This document shows, in pieces, positions 1 to 10,969 of a stretch of 64,000 nt of DNA. The translations under genes were made by a program, and so were the position numbers. Source of the stretch: Tetrastigma voinierianum (taxonomy: Eukaryota > Streptophyta > Magnoliopsida > Vitales > Vitaceae); NCBI GenBank assembly GCA_016808115.1, contig JAEQBH010002182.1:310001-374000 (forward strand), read 5' to 3'. Under the pieces are notes generated by a model, which ran no database searches, had not been told where the DNA came from, and saw only the letters and a program-made list of their open reading frames with translations. How positions within the stretch are numbered: the first letter of the stretch is position 1; every line of letters starts with the position of its first letter.

Positions 1-1071
1 GCTTTAAAAAGTGGAGGATGATGATGCAGAAACTTCGAAAGACTTAGTTGAAAGGAGGAAAAAGAGTCAACTTCTTCGGAATCATATGAAAAGGTAAAAG
101 AGGAAGTTGTAGAGACTTTTCCGAGATGATTCTTATGGGTGAGATGCATGAAGAATTGAAAATGAGAAGACGATCCCAAATTCAGTGGATGAGTACATCA
201 TTCACTTGAACAACGGAATTGAGAGGAACCATTGTAAACAAAATTAAAAAATAGAAAATCAAAAAATAATAAGATTGTGGAAGACTATGTGCTCAAGTTG
301 TTTGGACAGCACAACTATCGCCTCTTAGAGAAGTATGAAGGCAAGAAACATCAACTCCATCCGTAGTTGGTAGAGTCTAGCTGACTAAAAAACGGAAAGT
401 GAGCTTCCTTGGGAGGCAAATTTCGCTTAAAAAATTTTCTTTTTCCTTTTTCTATTTAGAAGTAGTTAGTTTTGAGTTTTTTAATAAATTTTAAGTGCTT
501 GATTTTGTTTTTCTGTGTTTTTAGTTTTAATTTCAGGTTTTTGGGATTCAAATCTGGTTTGGAAGCTAAAAGGTTGAAAGCTTGAAGTTGATAATTTTTG
601 GGCGACTTAAAGAACCAAGGAAACCATATTCAAGCATCCCTTCATTTGGACTTAAGTCTAACCCCTCTTAACACCTCTTTGCACTCAAAGCGAGCCATAT
701 TCATTGGAGCAACTTCCGGAGACTTGATCAACCTCGAGTACTCATTATCAGTTCTTGCTTTGTTTCACATTGAGGACAATGTTCATTTCAAGTTTGGGGG
801 GTGAATTCAATAATTCATTAAGAAAAAAAAACAAATTTCCAAAATCCAACTTTTGTATCTCCTTACCTGTTTTAGTTAGTTGTTTGGCTGTTAGTTGCAT
901 GTGCTTTTCATTCTTTATTTTATTTATTTTGTGTCTCATATGAGTGAGTTTGATGCCTTGTTGACTAGTAGAAGGTCATTTTGAACACAACTATTCAAAG
1001 TACCAATTGTAAAAGAGGAATAAGACTCTTAAGTGTTTAAATGATGCGGAATTGTACTTGCTTGAGTAGAT
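1..1071 (+). mobile_element. Athila-type element A: 3' non-coding part, left piece
   Basis: No intact gene. Around 375-425 the sequence resembles the spacer that follows pol in Athila-type Ty3/gypsy elements: a GTCTAGCTGACTAAA-like string, then CTTGGGAGGCAAATTTCGC. Near 775-803 a GAGGACAATGTTCATT string runs into AAGTTTGGGGGG, the wording usual in the 3' untranslated region of these elements. The short open frames here (for example 598-804) are low in information and I do not treat them as genes. The piece is cut at 1072 by chromovirus C and resumes at 10017, so the two form one older element. The left part lies outside the window. Assignment rests on word-level similarity and context. Confidence 0.5.
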
Positions 1072-3090
1072 TGTGGGCAGAAATTTCAATTTAGGAAAAG
1101 GCAATCGTAATTTCGGTTCAAAATCCGTAATATATTCTCTAGATCTCGGATGACAAAACGGATTGTACCGTTGGAATCTTCTCACGAAATCTAGCTAGTA
1201 CGTAAAATTTCATCGAATTCCAAGACAGTCGAAATTTACACGTTTTTCGAGGCATCGCGGTTCGGGTGCCGTAAAACGATTTTCGATGCGACGAAAATCA
1301 CATATAACATGTACTCATGTGCCATAAGTGGCATGAGTAGAAAAATGATGAAAATGGACGGCCGAGGTAGTGCCGAATGACAAAACTGGGAAAAGAAGGG
1401 ATAAAATGGTCATTTTTAAGTTTGATTAAATGGCCTGAGACAGATAGTATTCATCTCCTCAAATTCAAAGGGAAAAAAACGTGAACTATGAATCTGAAGG
1501 TCAGTAGCGAATTTGGGGTTTTTAGAGTGAGAGTGTCACTTCTCTCTAAAATATCGGGCAATCCGACCGTCGCGTCTTAGACAAGAAGGAAGCTGCGCGG
1601 AGAGGACCGGCGTGGGTACCGGATTTAGGGAGTTTCCTCAAACTCTTTGAGGTAGGGGTTTTTCTCCTACTTGGGTTTTATTCATTTCTTTAAGTACTTT
1701 GTCGATGTTTGAGCTGAATGAGTGTGAGGAAATTTGTGATCGGTCCCGAAGCTTGGGAGGCCTGAATTGTTCAGGAAATTTTTATTTCTTCAACGTGTGA
1801 CAGTCCAGAAAAAGTAATGGTTGCTTATTATTGAAATTATGTATTAAAATGCATGTTTGGATGTGAAAGAAGTGGGAATGGCCAGAGTGAATTCTTGGGT
1901 TCACTAAGTGAAGCCCAGTGATTTGTGATTTTAAGAATAGTAACGAGGTTTCACTATTCGGCTGATTCTCAAAAATAATTTTGTGAATTAATATGTTTGG
2001 TCGAGTAATTCAAGTAAATTGCTCGTGTTTGATCATTAGCCAGTGAGCTACTTTTTTGATGTATGAATTAATTGGTACATGACATGATTATTAGTGAATT
2101 AAATTTTTTGTAAATATATGCATGTTGCATATGTTACACGTGAATTAAACGTATTGGAATTGGCATGCATGCATTCCGTGTAGCTGGAACACCACACAGG
2201 ACTATAGGGTGAGAGTGCTTGAGATGAGTCTAGAGAAAGAATTGTTCGGAGGGTATCTAAAAATATTAATTATCGGTAGTCAAATTAAAAATATCAATCT
2301 CGGGTTACTTGATTGATATTTATCGGTGAATCCACAAGCGAAAATATTGATCGTTGGGTTGCCCCGATTGAAATTCATGGGAGGGTAGTCCTGAGCAAAT
2401 AATATCAATGTCGTCCAGATTACTTGATTGATATACGCATCGGAGGGTTGTCCTGAGCAAATAAATATAATAATTTTCATACGAGGCTTAAGCGAGTGTG
2501 ATGGAGTCGGTGAGGACTCGGGATCTGAGTTGGTCATGTAGACATTCAAGTAGGATCATGCATTTGCTTGAATGTGTATTTAAATTGGAACATTACCTTG
2601 CAGTGGGTGGAGAAGTAGCCCGCGCAGGGAGATTCCACTCTTGGGCATTAGCTCACCACAATCGGGGATATTATTTTGCAGTCTGGGGCGTGCGGGGAGA
2701 CGTGCTAGATCTGAGGTTGAGTTTGAAGAAAGTCGGGTTGTGGCTTTGGTTGATGATATATACATGTTGGAAATGTCTAATTTTTAATATATGTATAAAG
2801 TGAAAATGTGTAACTCTTGTAACTATTTGGTATATAGTTGGATTCATAGTTAGTATGTATTATGAGTATGGATTTGTGGGCTAGTGGCCGTGTGCTCATG
2901 TGATTGGATATATTGGATATATTACCTTGTTTGGGAGAACGAATTTTTATTGCCCATATGCGGGTTTTTGTATTTGGGTAGAGCTCCCAGTACAAAGGAG
3001 ACTGTGAGTGCTATGAAATAATCGGGTCTCGACATTCCGCAGTGTCAGCGGGTTGACGGGTAGATCAGCGATTTGAGTTTGGGCGTCTGA
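1072..3090 (+). repeat. 5' LTR of chromovirus C
   Basis: Begins TGTGGGCAGAAATTTCAATT and ends in GGGCGTCTGAC, a decayed form of the GGGGCGTCACA end seen at 10006-10016. Shared landmarks with the 3' LTR include CTCTAGATCTC, the CACATATAACATGTACTCATG stretch, GTACCGGATTTAGGGAGTTT, the ATCGGAGGGTTGTC minisatellite and GATCATGCATTTGCTTGAAT. Long leader-like architecture with no coding potential. Confidence 0.88.
2265..2475 (+). repeat. LTR-internal minisatellite, 5' LTR of C
   Basis: About three imperfect units of 65-70 bp built from an AATATCAATC block, a GGGTTGCCCGATTGATAT-like block and ATCGGAGGGTTGTCCTGAGC, ending in AAATAAATATAATAATT. The same array is present at the matching place in the 3' LTR. 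Confidence 0.7.
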
Positions 3091-3108
3091 CTTAGTATCG
3101 GAAACTTA
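3091..3108 (+). other. Degenerate primer-binding site of chromovirus C
   Basis: CTTAGTATCGGAAACTTAGG directly follows the LTR end and resembles the TTGGTATCAGAGCC type complementary to initiator tRNA-Met, used by most plant chromoviruses. Several positions differ, so function is unlikely. Confidence 0.5.
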
Positions 3109-3935
3109 GGTATATCACGAGAATACCTAGGGAGCTAAAGTTTGGGGTATCCGCTCCTTACTAGGTGGTTTGATGTGGAGTATAGGTATATGGAAACCTA
3201 GAGATCGAGGATTTGGGCTTAGGCCATAGTCAAGTAAGAACATCACCACTTGGGTGGTTTGATGTTCGGTTTGAGATATGAATTGCCTAGGGAAATCACG
3301 GAGACAAAGCAAGACACTTTATACATGTTTAGGAGTTGTTTGTGTGATTTGATAAGAGTAATACGTGAGTGGTGAAATGAAGTGTGATCATGTGAATTGG
3401 TGAATTGTGTGCTTAGTAATTAGCACATAGGTGTGTTGGACAATTTTTGAAGTTCACAGTGTGAACTGGAAACAATGAAAAAAGAGCCAAATAAAGTGCA
3501 ATAATTTTATTTGGTTGACTTCAAGATCAGGAGGTTTTGATAAATTTTTGGACAACATGGTCCAGAATTAAAAAGAAAAAAAAAATGTGAAGACAAATAA
3601 ATAAAAGAAATTTTATAAAAATTTAGTTGGTTTCAGGTGAAAATAATTTTCTGGGTTGGGGTGTAAATTAATGAATAACATATTATAAATTTATTTCGTT
3701 TTACGGAAAAAATCAAATAAAAATCAAATAAAAGGATATAAAATTTTCGAAAAATAAAATTTTCAAAATGAGAATTTTTGTTGATAAAAATACTTTAAAT
3801 GTGAATTGATTGCCTTGCATGACACTGTAAATGCAAGGACAATGTGTATCTGCTTGATTTATGTATGAATAGTGTCTCGGGCGGGTGTTTATGCCTTAGA
3901 ATCTTGACGTGCCTGACATGTGTTCCCCCCCAGAC
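3109..3935 (+). other. Untranslated leader of chromovirus C
   Basis: About 830 bp without coding signal between the primer site and gag. The second half (3540-3800) is A-rich, with several runs of 7-10 A. The segment from about 3700 to 3890, including GTGAATTGATTGCCTTGCAT and TATGAATAGTGTCTCG, reappears at 60720-60950, which identifies the right-hand fragment J1 as the same family. Confidence 0.6.
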
Positions 3936-4594
3936 GTAGTAGATGGCCCCAGTCGAGGACGGGACGTAGGGCGTCAAGATGTACGGTCGAGACACCACCG
4001 GTGTTTGATTAACAGCTTTGCGAAATTTGTGGGGTATTGCGGCGGCTGGCTATCGCATAGGCTAGTATAGCGGGCCAGTCCTAGTAACCTCACAGAGAGG
4101 TGCGGGCGTATTATCCTCGACATTCCACAGAGGAGGAGATCCAATGGTGGCGAGACCATTGGTTTCTGTGAATAGAGAAATTGTTAGAGGCTAGGAGATT
4201 ACCTACCGGCGTGACCGGATTAGGCCCAGTTACGGTCCCAGCTAGAGGGTGAGGCCCCCCGAAGTATGTGGTGGAAGGCGAGGACCTCCGGGAGACCTAG
4301 GGCGATGACATGGTCGGGAGGCCCCCCCGGGGGTTCATGGGTAAGTACTTTTCCAAAGACTGCGAAGGCTCGGGGAAGTTCTTAGAATTTGAAGCGAGGG
4401 CGATGTTTGTGATGGATTATCCCGGCCCGGGGTTCATAGAGCTAACTTGGGTTGCTGATGATTCTGTGGCCATAGACTTGGCGAGGGTTAGGAGATTTGA
4501 GAATGGGTGAAGTTGTCCATTCGAGGCGGGGTGTAGGACTTAGCTACAGGGATATGGACTCCATGGTTGGAGACTGACCACGACCATAGAAGTT
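3936..4594 (+). pseudogene. gag: gag remnant of chromovirus C
   Basis: Capsid/nucleocapsid polyprotein of the element, now non-functional. Across frames between 4310 and 4590 one can read a Retrotrans_gag-like stretch: KYFSKDCEGSGKFLEFEARA, then FIELTWVADDSVAIDLARVR and RRFENG, followed after a frame change by KLSIRGG. This corresponds to the helical capsid domain that carries the FENGL word in this family. The CCHC zinc knuckle that normally follows is missing: protease sequence starts immediately at about 4595, whereas copy J2 at 62856-63240 keeps several hundred more bases of gag tail. The gag C-terminus has therefore been deleted here. The 5' part (3936-4300) is GC-rich and unreadable as one frame. 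Confidence 0.65.
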
Positions 4595-4815
4595 GGGCTT
4601 GGGGGTTGAGACCTTAGAGGAGCCTTTGTATGTGAGTTCTCCCCTAGGGATTAGGGCGAGAATAGGGATGATATATCGTGGTTGCGAGTTGGAGATCTCG
4701 GGGACTCTACTCACAGTGGATGTGAGGATCATGAACATGTCAGAGTTCGATGTCATCCTGGGGATGGATTGGCGGCCGACTTGGGTCGTTATCGGTGTGG
4801 CGTAGGAGGTTCACG
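4595..4815 (+). pseudogene. Aspartic protease remnant of chromovirus C
   Basis: Retropepsin-type protease that would cut the polyprotein. In the frame 4593-4805 the C-terminal half is clear: EEPLYVSSPLGIRARIGMIY, RGCELEISGTLL, and the family-typical EFDVILGMDW at about 4747-4776. The catalytic D(S/T)G triad should lie upstream but was lost with the deletion joining gag to this block, so the enzyme cannot be active. A near-identical block is found in J1 at 61640-61830 and a more decayed one in J2 near 63500-63570. Confidence 0.75.
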
Positions 4816-4929
4816 CTTTACCGCAGCGGGGCGACCTCGTGTGGTATTTCGGGGGACAAGCATGATGTTTTCCCCGGACGGTATACGAGGTCAGTGTCGA
4901 GGGGCCGGTTGGCGGGTGGCTGAGCCTTA

Positions 4930-5560
4930 CCCTAGAGGACGAGGTGAGACCCGGACCGATCTACCTCGAGTGGTTTGCGAGTATCACGGATGTTTTCTAG
5001 ATGAGCTACGAGCTACCTCATATAGGGATGTAGACGGTATTGAAGTTACACCAAGTACTTCCACCCGTCTCTATGACTCGCGCCAGGATGCTTTGATTGA
5101 GTTGCGGGAACTCGAGTCCGGTTAGAGCTATTGGACAAGGGGTTCATTAGACGAACGCCCGCCCATGGGCGCTCCGATTACATTTGCGAAGAAGAAGGAC
5201 AAGACCCTTGACCCGTGCATTGATTACCGGCAGTTGAGCAGGGTTCACGATCAGAATCGGTACCGTACAGAGATTGGCGATTTGTTTGTCCAGTTGAGAG
5301 GGAGCGCGAGTCTACTCAGGAATGAACCTTAGCCTTTGGTTACCATCGGTTGAGGTTAGGAATGGAATATCCCTAAGACAATGTTTAGAAGCAGCGTTAT
5401 GGGCACTTTGAGGTTCACAGGTGATGCCCTTGGATTGACAAATCGCGGCGACATTCATGGATCTCATACATAGGATATTCCAGCCCTATTTAGATCGGTT
5501 TGTCGTGAGTCTTCGTGGATGACATCTTGATGCACTCTGAGTGGAGTGGGAACATGAGTA
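4930..5560 (+). pseudogene. pol: Reverse transcriptase remnant of chromovirus C
   Basis: RNA-dependent DNA polymerase. After a protease-RT linker (VVCEYHGCFLDELRA at about 4970-5015 and ELRELESG near 5097-5125) the palm domain can be followed in shifting frames: a GFIRR-like start at 5149, KKKDKTL at about 5192, a C-I-D-Y-R-Q-L word at 5216-5237, RNRYRTEIGDLF-like sequence near 5254-5285, and IFQPYLDRFVV at about 5477-5510. The catalytic box is visible as a GTCTTCGTGGATGACATCTT string (VFVDDIL) at 5509-5528. Multiple frameshifts and stops exclude function. The reading order agrees with the canonical chromovirus RT. Confidence 0.8.
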
Positions 5561-6330
5561 TCACTTGAGGATCGTTTTACGGGTTGTTGAGAGACCATCG
5601 GTGTACGCCAGGATTCGATAAGTGCGGTTCGAAGCCTTGCGGGGTGAGATTTTGGGACAGCACGTGGTGTCGTCGGGAAGTGTCGGTCGACCCGAGAGAA
5701 GGTCGGGTACGTGATGGTTGGAGGCGAGTGGGTCTTCGAGATACGTGGTTTCTTGGGATTGGTGGGTATTATGGGAGATTCATTGAGGATTTCTCCGGGA
5801 TGGCGGCTTTATGACTAGGTTGATCCGAGAAGGAGGTCGAGGATTTGATTGGGATGATGCCAATGCGGGGAGGCATTCGAGAGTTGAAGGAGACTTGCCG
5901 GCTCCCATCTTGATAGTCCGGACGGGGAGACGAGGGGGTGATTACACGGTGTATTGTGATGCCTCGGCGGATGGGATGTGTTTGATGCAGTCCGGGAGGA
6001 ATTAATGGCTTATGGTTCTGTCGGTTGAAGAATCACGAGGCGGGGAATTACCCCACATGACATGGAGTTGGCGGCGTAGTGCCGCCTTGGTTGGGCGCCA
6101 CTGCCTTATGCGCGAGGAGTTCGAGGTGTACTGAACATAAAAGTCGAGTATATTTTCACGCAGACGGGACCTCAATATGAGCAACGGATGGATGGGATTC
6201 CTAGAGGATTATAGTTTCACTTTGCACATTACCATCCGTAGAAGCGAATGTGGTGAGCGATACTTTCGGTTGGAAGTCGCGAGGGCGTTAGCTAGTAACT
6301 TCGGGAGTGGCGGGTGCTTTCGAAGGCTAT
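5561..6330 (+). pseudogene. pol: RNase H remnant of chromovirus C
   Basis: Would degrade the RNA template. Recognisable words in order: LRDHRCTPGFDKC-type end of the RT thumb (5584-5630), RVGLRDTWFLGIGGYYGRFI followed by EDFSGMAAL (5725-5814), MTRLIREGGRGFDWDDANAG (5811-5872), a PAPILIV-like word, then YTVYCDASADG (5943-5975) with the first catalytic Asp, and LMQSGR. A THDMELAA-like string occurs at 6053-6075 and RWMGFLEDYSFTLHI at 6190-6224, the usual end of the domain. A premature stop at 5813 and further frame changes break the reading frame. Confidence 0.8.
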
Positions 6331-6489
6331 TAGGCGGTTGGGCTATGAATGCAACTGGCGATTTCAGGGGCACGTGGGGAGTTTAGTGGCGCTACCGTCT
6401 ACGGTGGCTTGAGTGATTGAGTCGGTGGCGGGACGAGAGATAGTGTCCATGTCGAGGCCGTACGATCGAATACGGGTGACGGAATTTGT

Positions 6490-7510
6490 TGGACCGTTCT
6501 ACGGATGGTAGTCGCCGATATAAGTGGTGATGGTTCCCAGTTGACCGATTTGAGAGAGGAGATTCTCAAGGAGTTTCACTGCTCTCGATTTGCCGTGCAT
6601 CCAGGTGGCACGAAGATGTACCAGGATCTTCGTCGCCAGTACTACTGGAGTGGGATGAAGAGACACGTAGGGGACTTTGTTCGACGATGTCTCACGTGTC
6701 AACAGGTTAAGGCTGAGCACTAGAAGCCGGCGGGGGCTGCGGCCATTGGAGGTGGTGGTGGAAGTGGGAGACGCGTCACGATTGATTTTGTGACCCAGCA
6801 TGGGACACGCGGGGGGCGCGTTGGAGTATGGGTGATAGTGGGCTGACTCACGAGAGTCGGCACATTTTCCTAGCCGTGCGGATGACCTTCACATTGGAGA
6901 GATTACGTAGGTTGTACATTCGAGGGAGATAGTCCGTTACGTGAACACGATATCTGAGTGGATAGGGCAGAGTTTCAGGCGCACTTTTGGAAGGAACCAG
7001 GCTATGGGCCCTACGTGTGTTATGAGTACGGTGTTCCACCCTCGAACCGGATGGTCGATGCGAGAGAACCTCTGAGTATTAGAAGACGTACTACGAGCAT
7101 CGTCACGGATCATAAGGGAAGCGTGATGGGAGGGAGCATTTACCTAGTGGAATTTGCCTCTGACAACGGTTATCGGAGGTATACGGATGGCCGTATGAGG
7201 CATTGTAAGGGTATGCGGGTCACCATCATGTTGGACCGGCGAGGTGGGAGAGCTCCATCACTTGGTCTGATTTGATTAGAGACACCTCAGGAAGGTGAGC
7301 TTGATACGACACTCCGCATCTTCTTTCTCCAGGCTCGGGCGGCGAAGAGCTATGCGGATGTGCGACGTCGACCCTTAGAGTTCGAGGTTGGGGATCACGT
7401 CTTCTTGAAGGTGATGCCTAAGAGGGGAGTGGTCAGGTTCGGCAAGCATGGGAAGCTATCGCCGAGGTTCATTGGACCCTTCGAGATACTCGAGAGGGTA
7501 GGCACCGTTG
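6490..7510 (+). pseudogene. pol: Integrase remnant of chromovirus C
   Basis: DDE integrase. The best-preserved part of the element is the zinc-binding N-terminus (6505-6720): LTDLREEILKEFHCSRFAVH, PGGTKMYQDLRRQYYWSGMK, RHVGDFVRRCLTCQQVKAEH, giving an HHCC-type site. The core follows in broken frames: TIDFVTQ at about 6778-6798, RQSAHFLAVRMTF-like sequence at 6855-6890, RAEFQAHFWK at 6961-6990, a DHKGSVMGG-like word near 7110, and LVEFASDNGYRR at 7147-7182. The C-terminal part (7360-7520) is open: RRRPLEFEVGDHVFLKVMPK followed by LSPRFIGPFEILERVGTVAY, the GPF/Y module typical of chromoviruses. Confidence 0.85.
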
Positions 7511-7800
7511 CGTACCGGTTAACGTGCAGCCCGGCATGTCGGTGTCCTGCGAGGTGTTTTCCGTCTCCATGCTCAGAAAATATACTCCCGGATCCGACTC
7601 ATGTGGTGGATTGAGGACAGTTGAGGTTGACACGGATGGGACCTTGAGGAGGACCGGTGTGCGTATTGGAAATGCCGTGATCAGGTTTCTGCGGCCAGGG
7701 CCGTGAGGCTAGTGAAAGTACTATGGAGGCACTATGGGTGGAGGAGTCACGTGGGGCGCGAAAGGACACGATGCGGGCCACCTATCCCTTCTTGTTTAGG
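7511..7800 (+). pseudogene. pol: Integrase tail with chromodomain-type end, chromovirus C
   Basis: C-terminal tail that in chromoviruses can direct integration to particular chromatin. Visible pieces: VSMLRKYTP at about 7572-7590, DPTHVVD (7594-7614), EVDTDGTL after a frame change (7625-7650), LVKVLWRH (7709-7733) and a WERERTMRATYPFLF-like end read in mixed frames at 7750-7795. This corresponds to the second half of a chromodomain, with Trp and acidic residues at the usual place, but the aromatic cage cannot be judged because of frameshifts. Confidence 0.65.
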
Positions 7801-7914
7801 GATGAAGTACGTGGTTTAGTCGTTTAAGATTTAAATGACTGTTTACATGCATGTAGTGGAAGTGCGTTGCATATGCGTGTGATTGATTATATTGTTCGAA
7901 TTTGGGATGAAATT

Positions 7915-7933
7915 CCTTTTAAGGAGAGGAGAA
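7915..7933 (+). other. Polypurine tract of chromovirus C
   Basis: TTTTAAGGAGAGGAGAA lies directly upstream of the 3' LTR start TGTAAGACACGAG. It is the expected plus-strand primer site in position and purine content. Confidence 0.75.
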
Positions 7934-10016
7934 TGTAAGACACGAGAAATTCCAATTTGGGGAAAAGGGCAAAAATAAAATTTAGGTTCTGAGAAATTGT
8001 AATTCCGATTAAAAATCAAGTAATTTATTCTCTAGATCTCCCGAGATAATAAACAGTTACAGTTGGAATCGTCTTCTTAATCTAACTGAAATACGTAAAA
8101 TTTCGTCAATTCCAAAACTGATGAAATTTACAATTTTCAGTATCGCGATTCGGGTGTTGTAAGCGATTTTCAATGCGACAAAATCACATATAACATGTAC
8201 TCATGTGCCATAAGTGGCATGAGTAGAGAAATGATAAAAATAGACGGCCGAGGTAGTGCCAAATGACAAAACTGGGAAAAGAAGGGATAAAATGGTCATT
8301 TTTAAGTTTGATTAAATGGCACAAAAGGACAAGATAGTGAATAGTATTCATCTCCTCAAATTCAAAAGGGGAAAAAAAAACGTGAATTGCAGAGAAGAAG
8401 GTCCAGTAGCCGAATTTGAAGGTTTTAGAGTGAGAGAGTGTCACTTCTCTCTAAAATATCGGGCAATCAGGCGTAAATGGAGTCTTCGGGACAAGGAAAG
8501 CTGCTCTACGCGGAGAGGGCTTCGCGTGGGTACCGGATTTAGGGAGTTTTCTCAAACTCCTTGAGGTAGGGGTTTCTCCCTACTTGGGTTTTATTCCTTC
8601 TTTAAGTACTTTGTCGATGTTTGAGCTGAATGAGGCGGGTGAGGAAATTTGTCAGTTGGTCCAGCTTTTGGGGGCGGGTGTTGGAAATTTTTAAAAATTT
8701 CTTCAGCATCCCAGAAGTGACAGTCAGAAAGAATTAGTGGTACCTTGTGTGAAATTATGTATTAAAATGCATGTTTGAGGATGTGAAAGGAGGCTAGGGA
8801 ATGGCGGGTGGTGCGGGTTCACTAAGTGAAGCGATGATTTGTGATTTTGGGAATAATGGCAAGGGGGCACTATTCTGAAGCAGTGTTCTCAAGCCAATTT
8901 TTTGGAGTGTATGTTTGATCGAGTAATTCAAGTAGAATTGCTCATGTTTGATCATTAGCCCAAGTGAGCTAATTTTGATGTATGAATTAATTAATTTACA
9001 TGACATGATTGTGTGAATTAAATTTTTGTAAATATATGCATGTTTATATATTTACCTGTGAATTAGACTGTATTGGAATTGACATACATGCATTCCATAT
9101 GCACTGGAACACCCTAGGACTATAGGAGTGAGTGCTTGAGACGAGTCTAGAGAAAATGGTTCGGAGGGTTGTCTAAAAATATTAATTATCGGAGGGTAGT
9201 CAAATTAAAAATATTAATCGTCAATTCTTGCGATTGATATTCATCGGTGATCCACAAACAAAAAATATCAATCGTCGAGTTGCCCAATTGAAGTAATTCA
9301 TCGGAGGTGATCCACAAACAAAATAATATCAATGCGTCGGGTTGCCCGATTGATATGCACACATCGGAGGGTTGTTCCACCGAGCAAATAAATATAATAA
9401 TTCTCATACGGAAGCAGGCGAGTGTGATGAATCGGTGAGGACTCGGGATGCGAGTTGGTCATGTAGACATTCAAGTAGGATCATGCATTTGCTTGAATGT
9501 ATGTTTATTTTGGAACATTGCCTTTGCCTTGGGTGAGTAGCCCAACAGGGCGATTCCACTGCGGGCATTAGCTCACCTATCGAGGGATATTATTTTGCAG
9601 TACGGGGAGGCGTGCGAGGACGGCTCGTCGAAGGGATTGAGGATTTGAAGAAAGCGGTTGTGAGCTGGTTGATGATATATGCATGTATATTGAAATGTCT
9701 ATTTTAATATATGTATTTGTATAAGAATGAAAATATTGTAACTCTTGTAACTTCATTTGGTATATAGTTGGATTCATAGTTAGTATGTATTATGAGTATC
9801 GTTTGTGGGCCCCAGTGGCGGTATTACTCATGTGATTGGATGATATATTGGATATATTGCCTTTGTTGGGACGGTATATGCGAGGTTTGTATTTGGGTAG
9901 AGCTCCTGGTACAAAGGGGCTGCGCCCGATTTTCGTGAGAAATGTTGGGATCTGGGCATTCACGGTATTCGCGGGTTGACGGGTAGTCAACGGACCCCCG
10001 GGTTTGGGGCGTCACA
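7934..10016 (+). repeat. 3' LTR of chromovirus C
   Basis: Starts TGTAAGACACGAGAAATTCC after the purine tract and ends GGTTTGGGGCGTCACA. It aligns end to end with 1072-3090, and more distantly with the solo LTR at 46062-48159. Pairwise differences, many of them single-base indels, imply an old insertion or sequencing error. Confidence 0.9.
9165..9400 (+). repeat. LTR-internal minisatellite, 3' LTR of C
   Basis: Three imperfect units of about 65-70 bp containing TATTCATCGGTGATCCACAA and CAATCGTCGAGTTGCCC-like words. Same position as the array in the 5' LTR. The matching part of the solo LTR near 47570 has only one recognisable unit. Confidence 0.7.
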
Positions 10017-10969
10017 ATGGGTGACTTAGCTTAGTCACCTCCATTATGCTACAAGAAGCTATTTCTCTTGGAATCTATCACACACACACTTTTGGTCTCC
10101 CTTGTATACATTGGTCCCGGACCCTTTGCCTTGTGATTGACTAACGGGGGATTCTAGAGACCTAAGTAGTGGGACACTACTTGAGGATTGCCATCAGCCT
10201 GACTAAAAAAAAAAATACAAAAACAATAGAAAAAGTGAAAAAGAGAAGAAAAAAAAAATGTCAAAAATGAGCTTGTGAATTAGAATAGAAATTTGGATCA
10301 TCGATCGAATCGGGCACGGTCCAGGGGCCTTTGAAACTAATGCCTATTATTGGTGGGAGCCATTGACTTCCTTGCCCGTTACATGGGACGAGAGGATGGA
10401 TGTGTCAACGACTTAGGGCCACCCAGTTGATAGGTGTTCGGGGTAAAGTTCGAGAGGCCCGAATGCCCGGTGCCCTGTGCTTGGTGGGAAGTGCAACGAA
10501 TCCCTCTCACATGAGCTTCGACATTAACTTGGAACCTTTGGGTTTCTAACCAGCATTAGGTAGGATAGTTGCATAAAAAGGGGTGCGTTCTCATCCTTCC
10601 GGGGTTAAATTCTTCCAAATAAGTGAGTTGAATTCAAGTTTGGGGGTGCCGGAACCGAGTTATATGCTAGCCACCACGTATCACTGCACATAGGCTTTTT
10701 GGGAAAGGCTATTGAAAACCTAGGAGGTTGAGTCACTTGTCAATTGAACCGTGTTCAACTGAATTCTCTCGAAAGTCAAACAACCCTATGGATCCTATGA
10801 AATTCGAATAAAAAGGCAAGATTTGTGAGTCGGTCCATTTTGATCCTTAAATGCATCGACATGAGCCATCACAATCTTGGTGTTCTGGATTATAAATACA
10901 TCTGGGATATGTGAGGTTTTAGAGTATGTTTCTTGCTTGGGGACAAGCACGAAGCTAAGTTTGGGGGTT
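10017..10969 (+). mobile_element. Athila-type element A: 3' untranslated region, right piece
   Basis: No gene. Continuation of the sequence interrupted at 1071. It has the composition of Athila-type 3' regions, with an A-rich patch at 10205-10260 and repeated TTTGGGGG words. It ends in GCTTGGGGACAAGCACGAAG then CTAAGTTTGGGGG (10934-10967), the polypurine tract immediately before LTR A. The reverse-strand frame 10795-11070 crosses into the LTR and is not a gene. Confidence 0.65.

Larger units (their letters stand above)
1072..10016 (+). mobile_element. Ty3/gypsy chromovirus C (two LTRs, decayed gag-pol)
   Basis: A full-length but dead LTR retrotransposon. Two LTRs of about 2.0 kb (1072-3090 and 7934-10016) align along their length. 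A degenerate initiator-Met-type primer site follows the first LTR and a purine tract precedes the second. The internal 4.8 kb carries, in order, gag, aspartic protease, RT, RNase H, integrase and a WERED-type chromodomain end; this order and tail place it among chromoviruses (Tekay/Del-like). Every domain is frameshifted. The five bases on either side (TAGAT left, ATGGG right) do not match, so no target duplication survives. It lies inside Athila-type element A. Confidence 0.9.
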
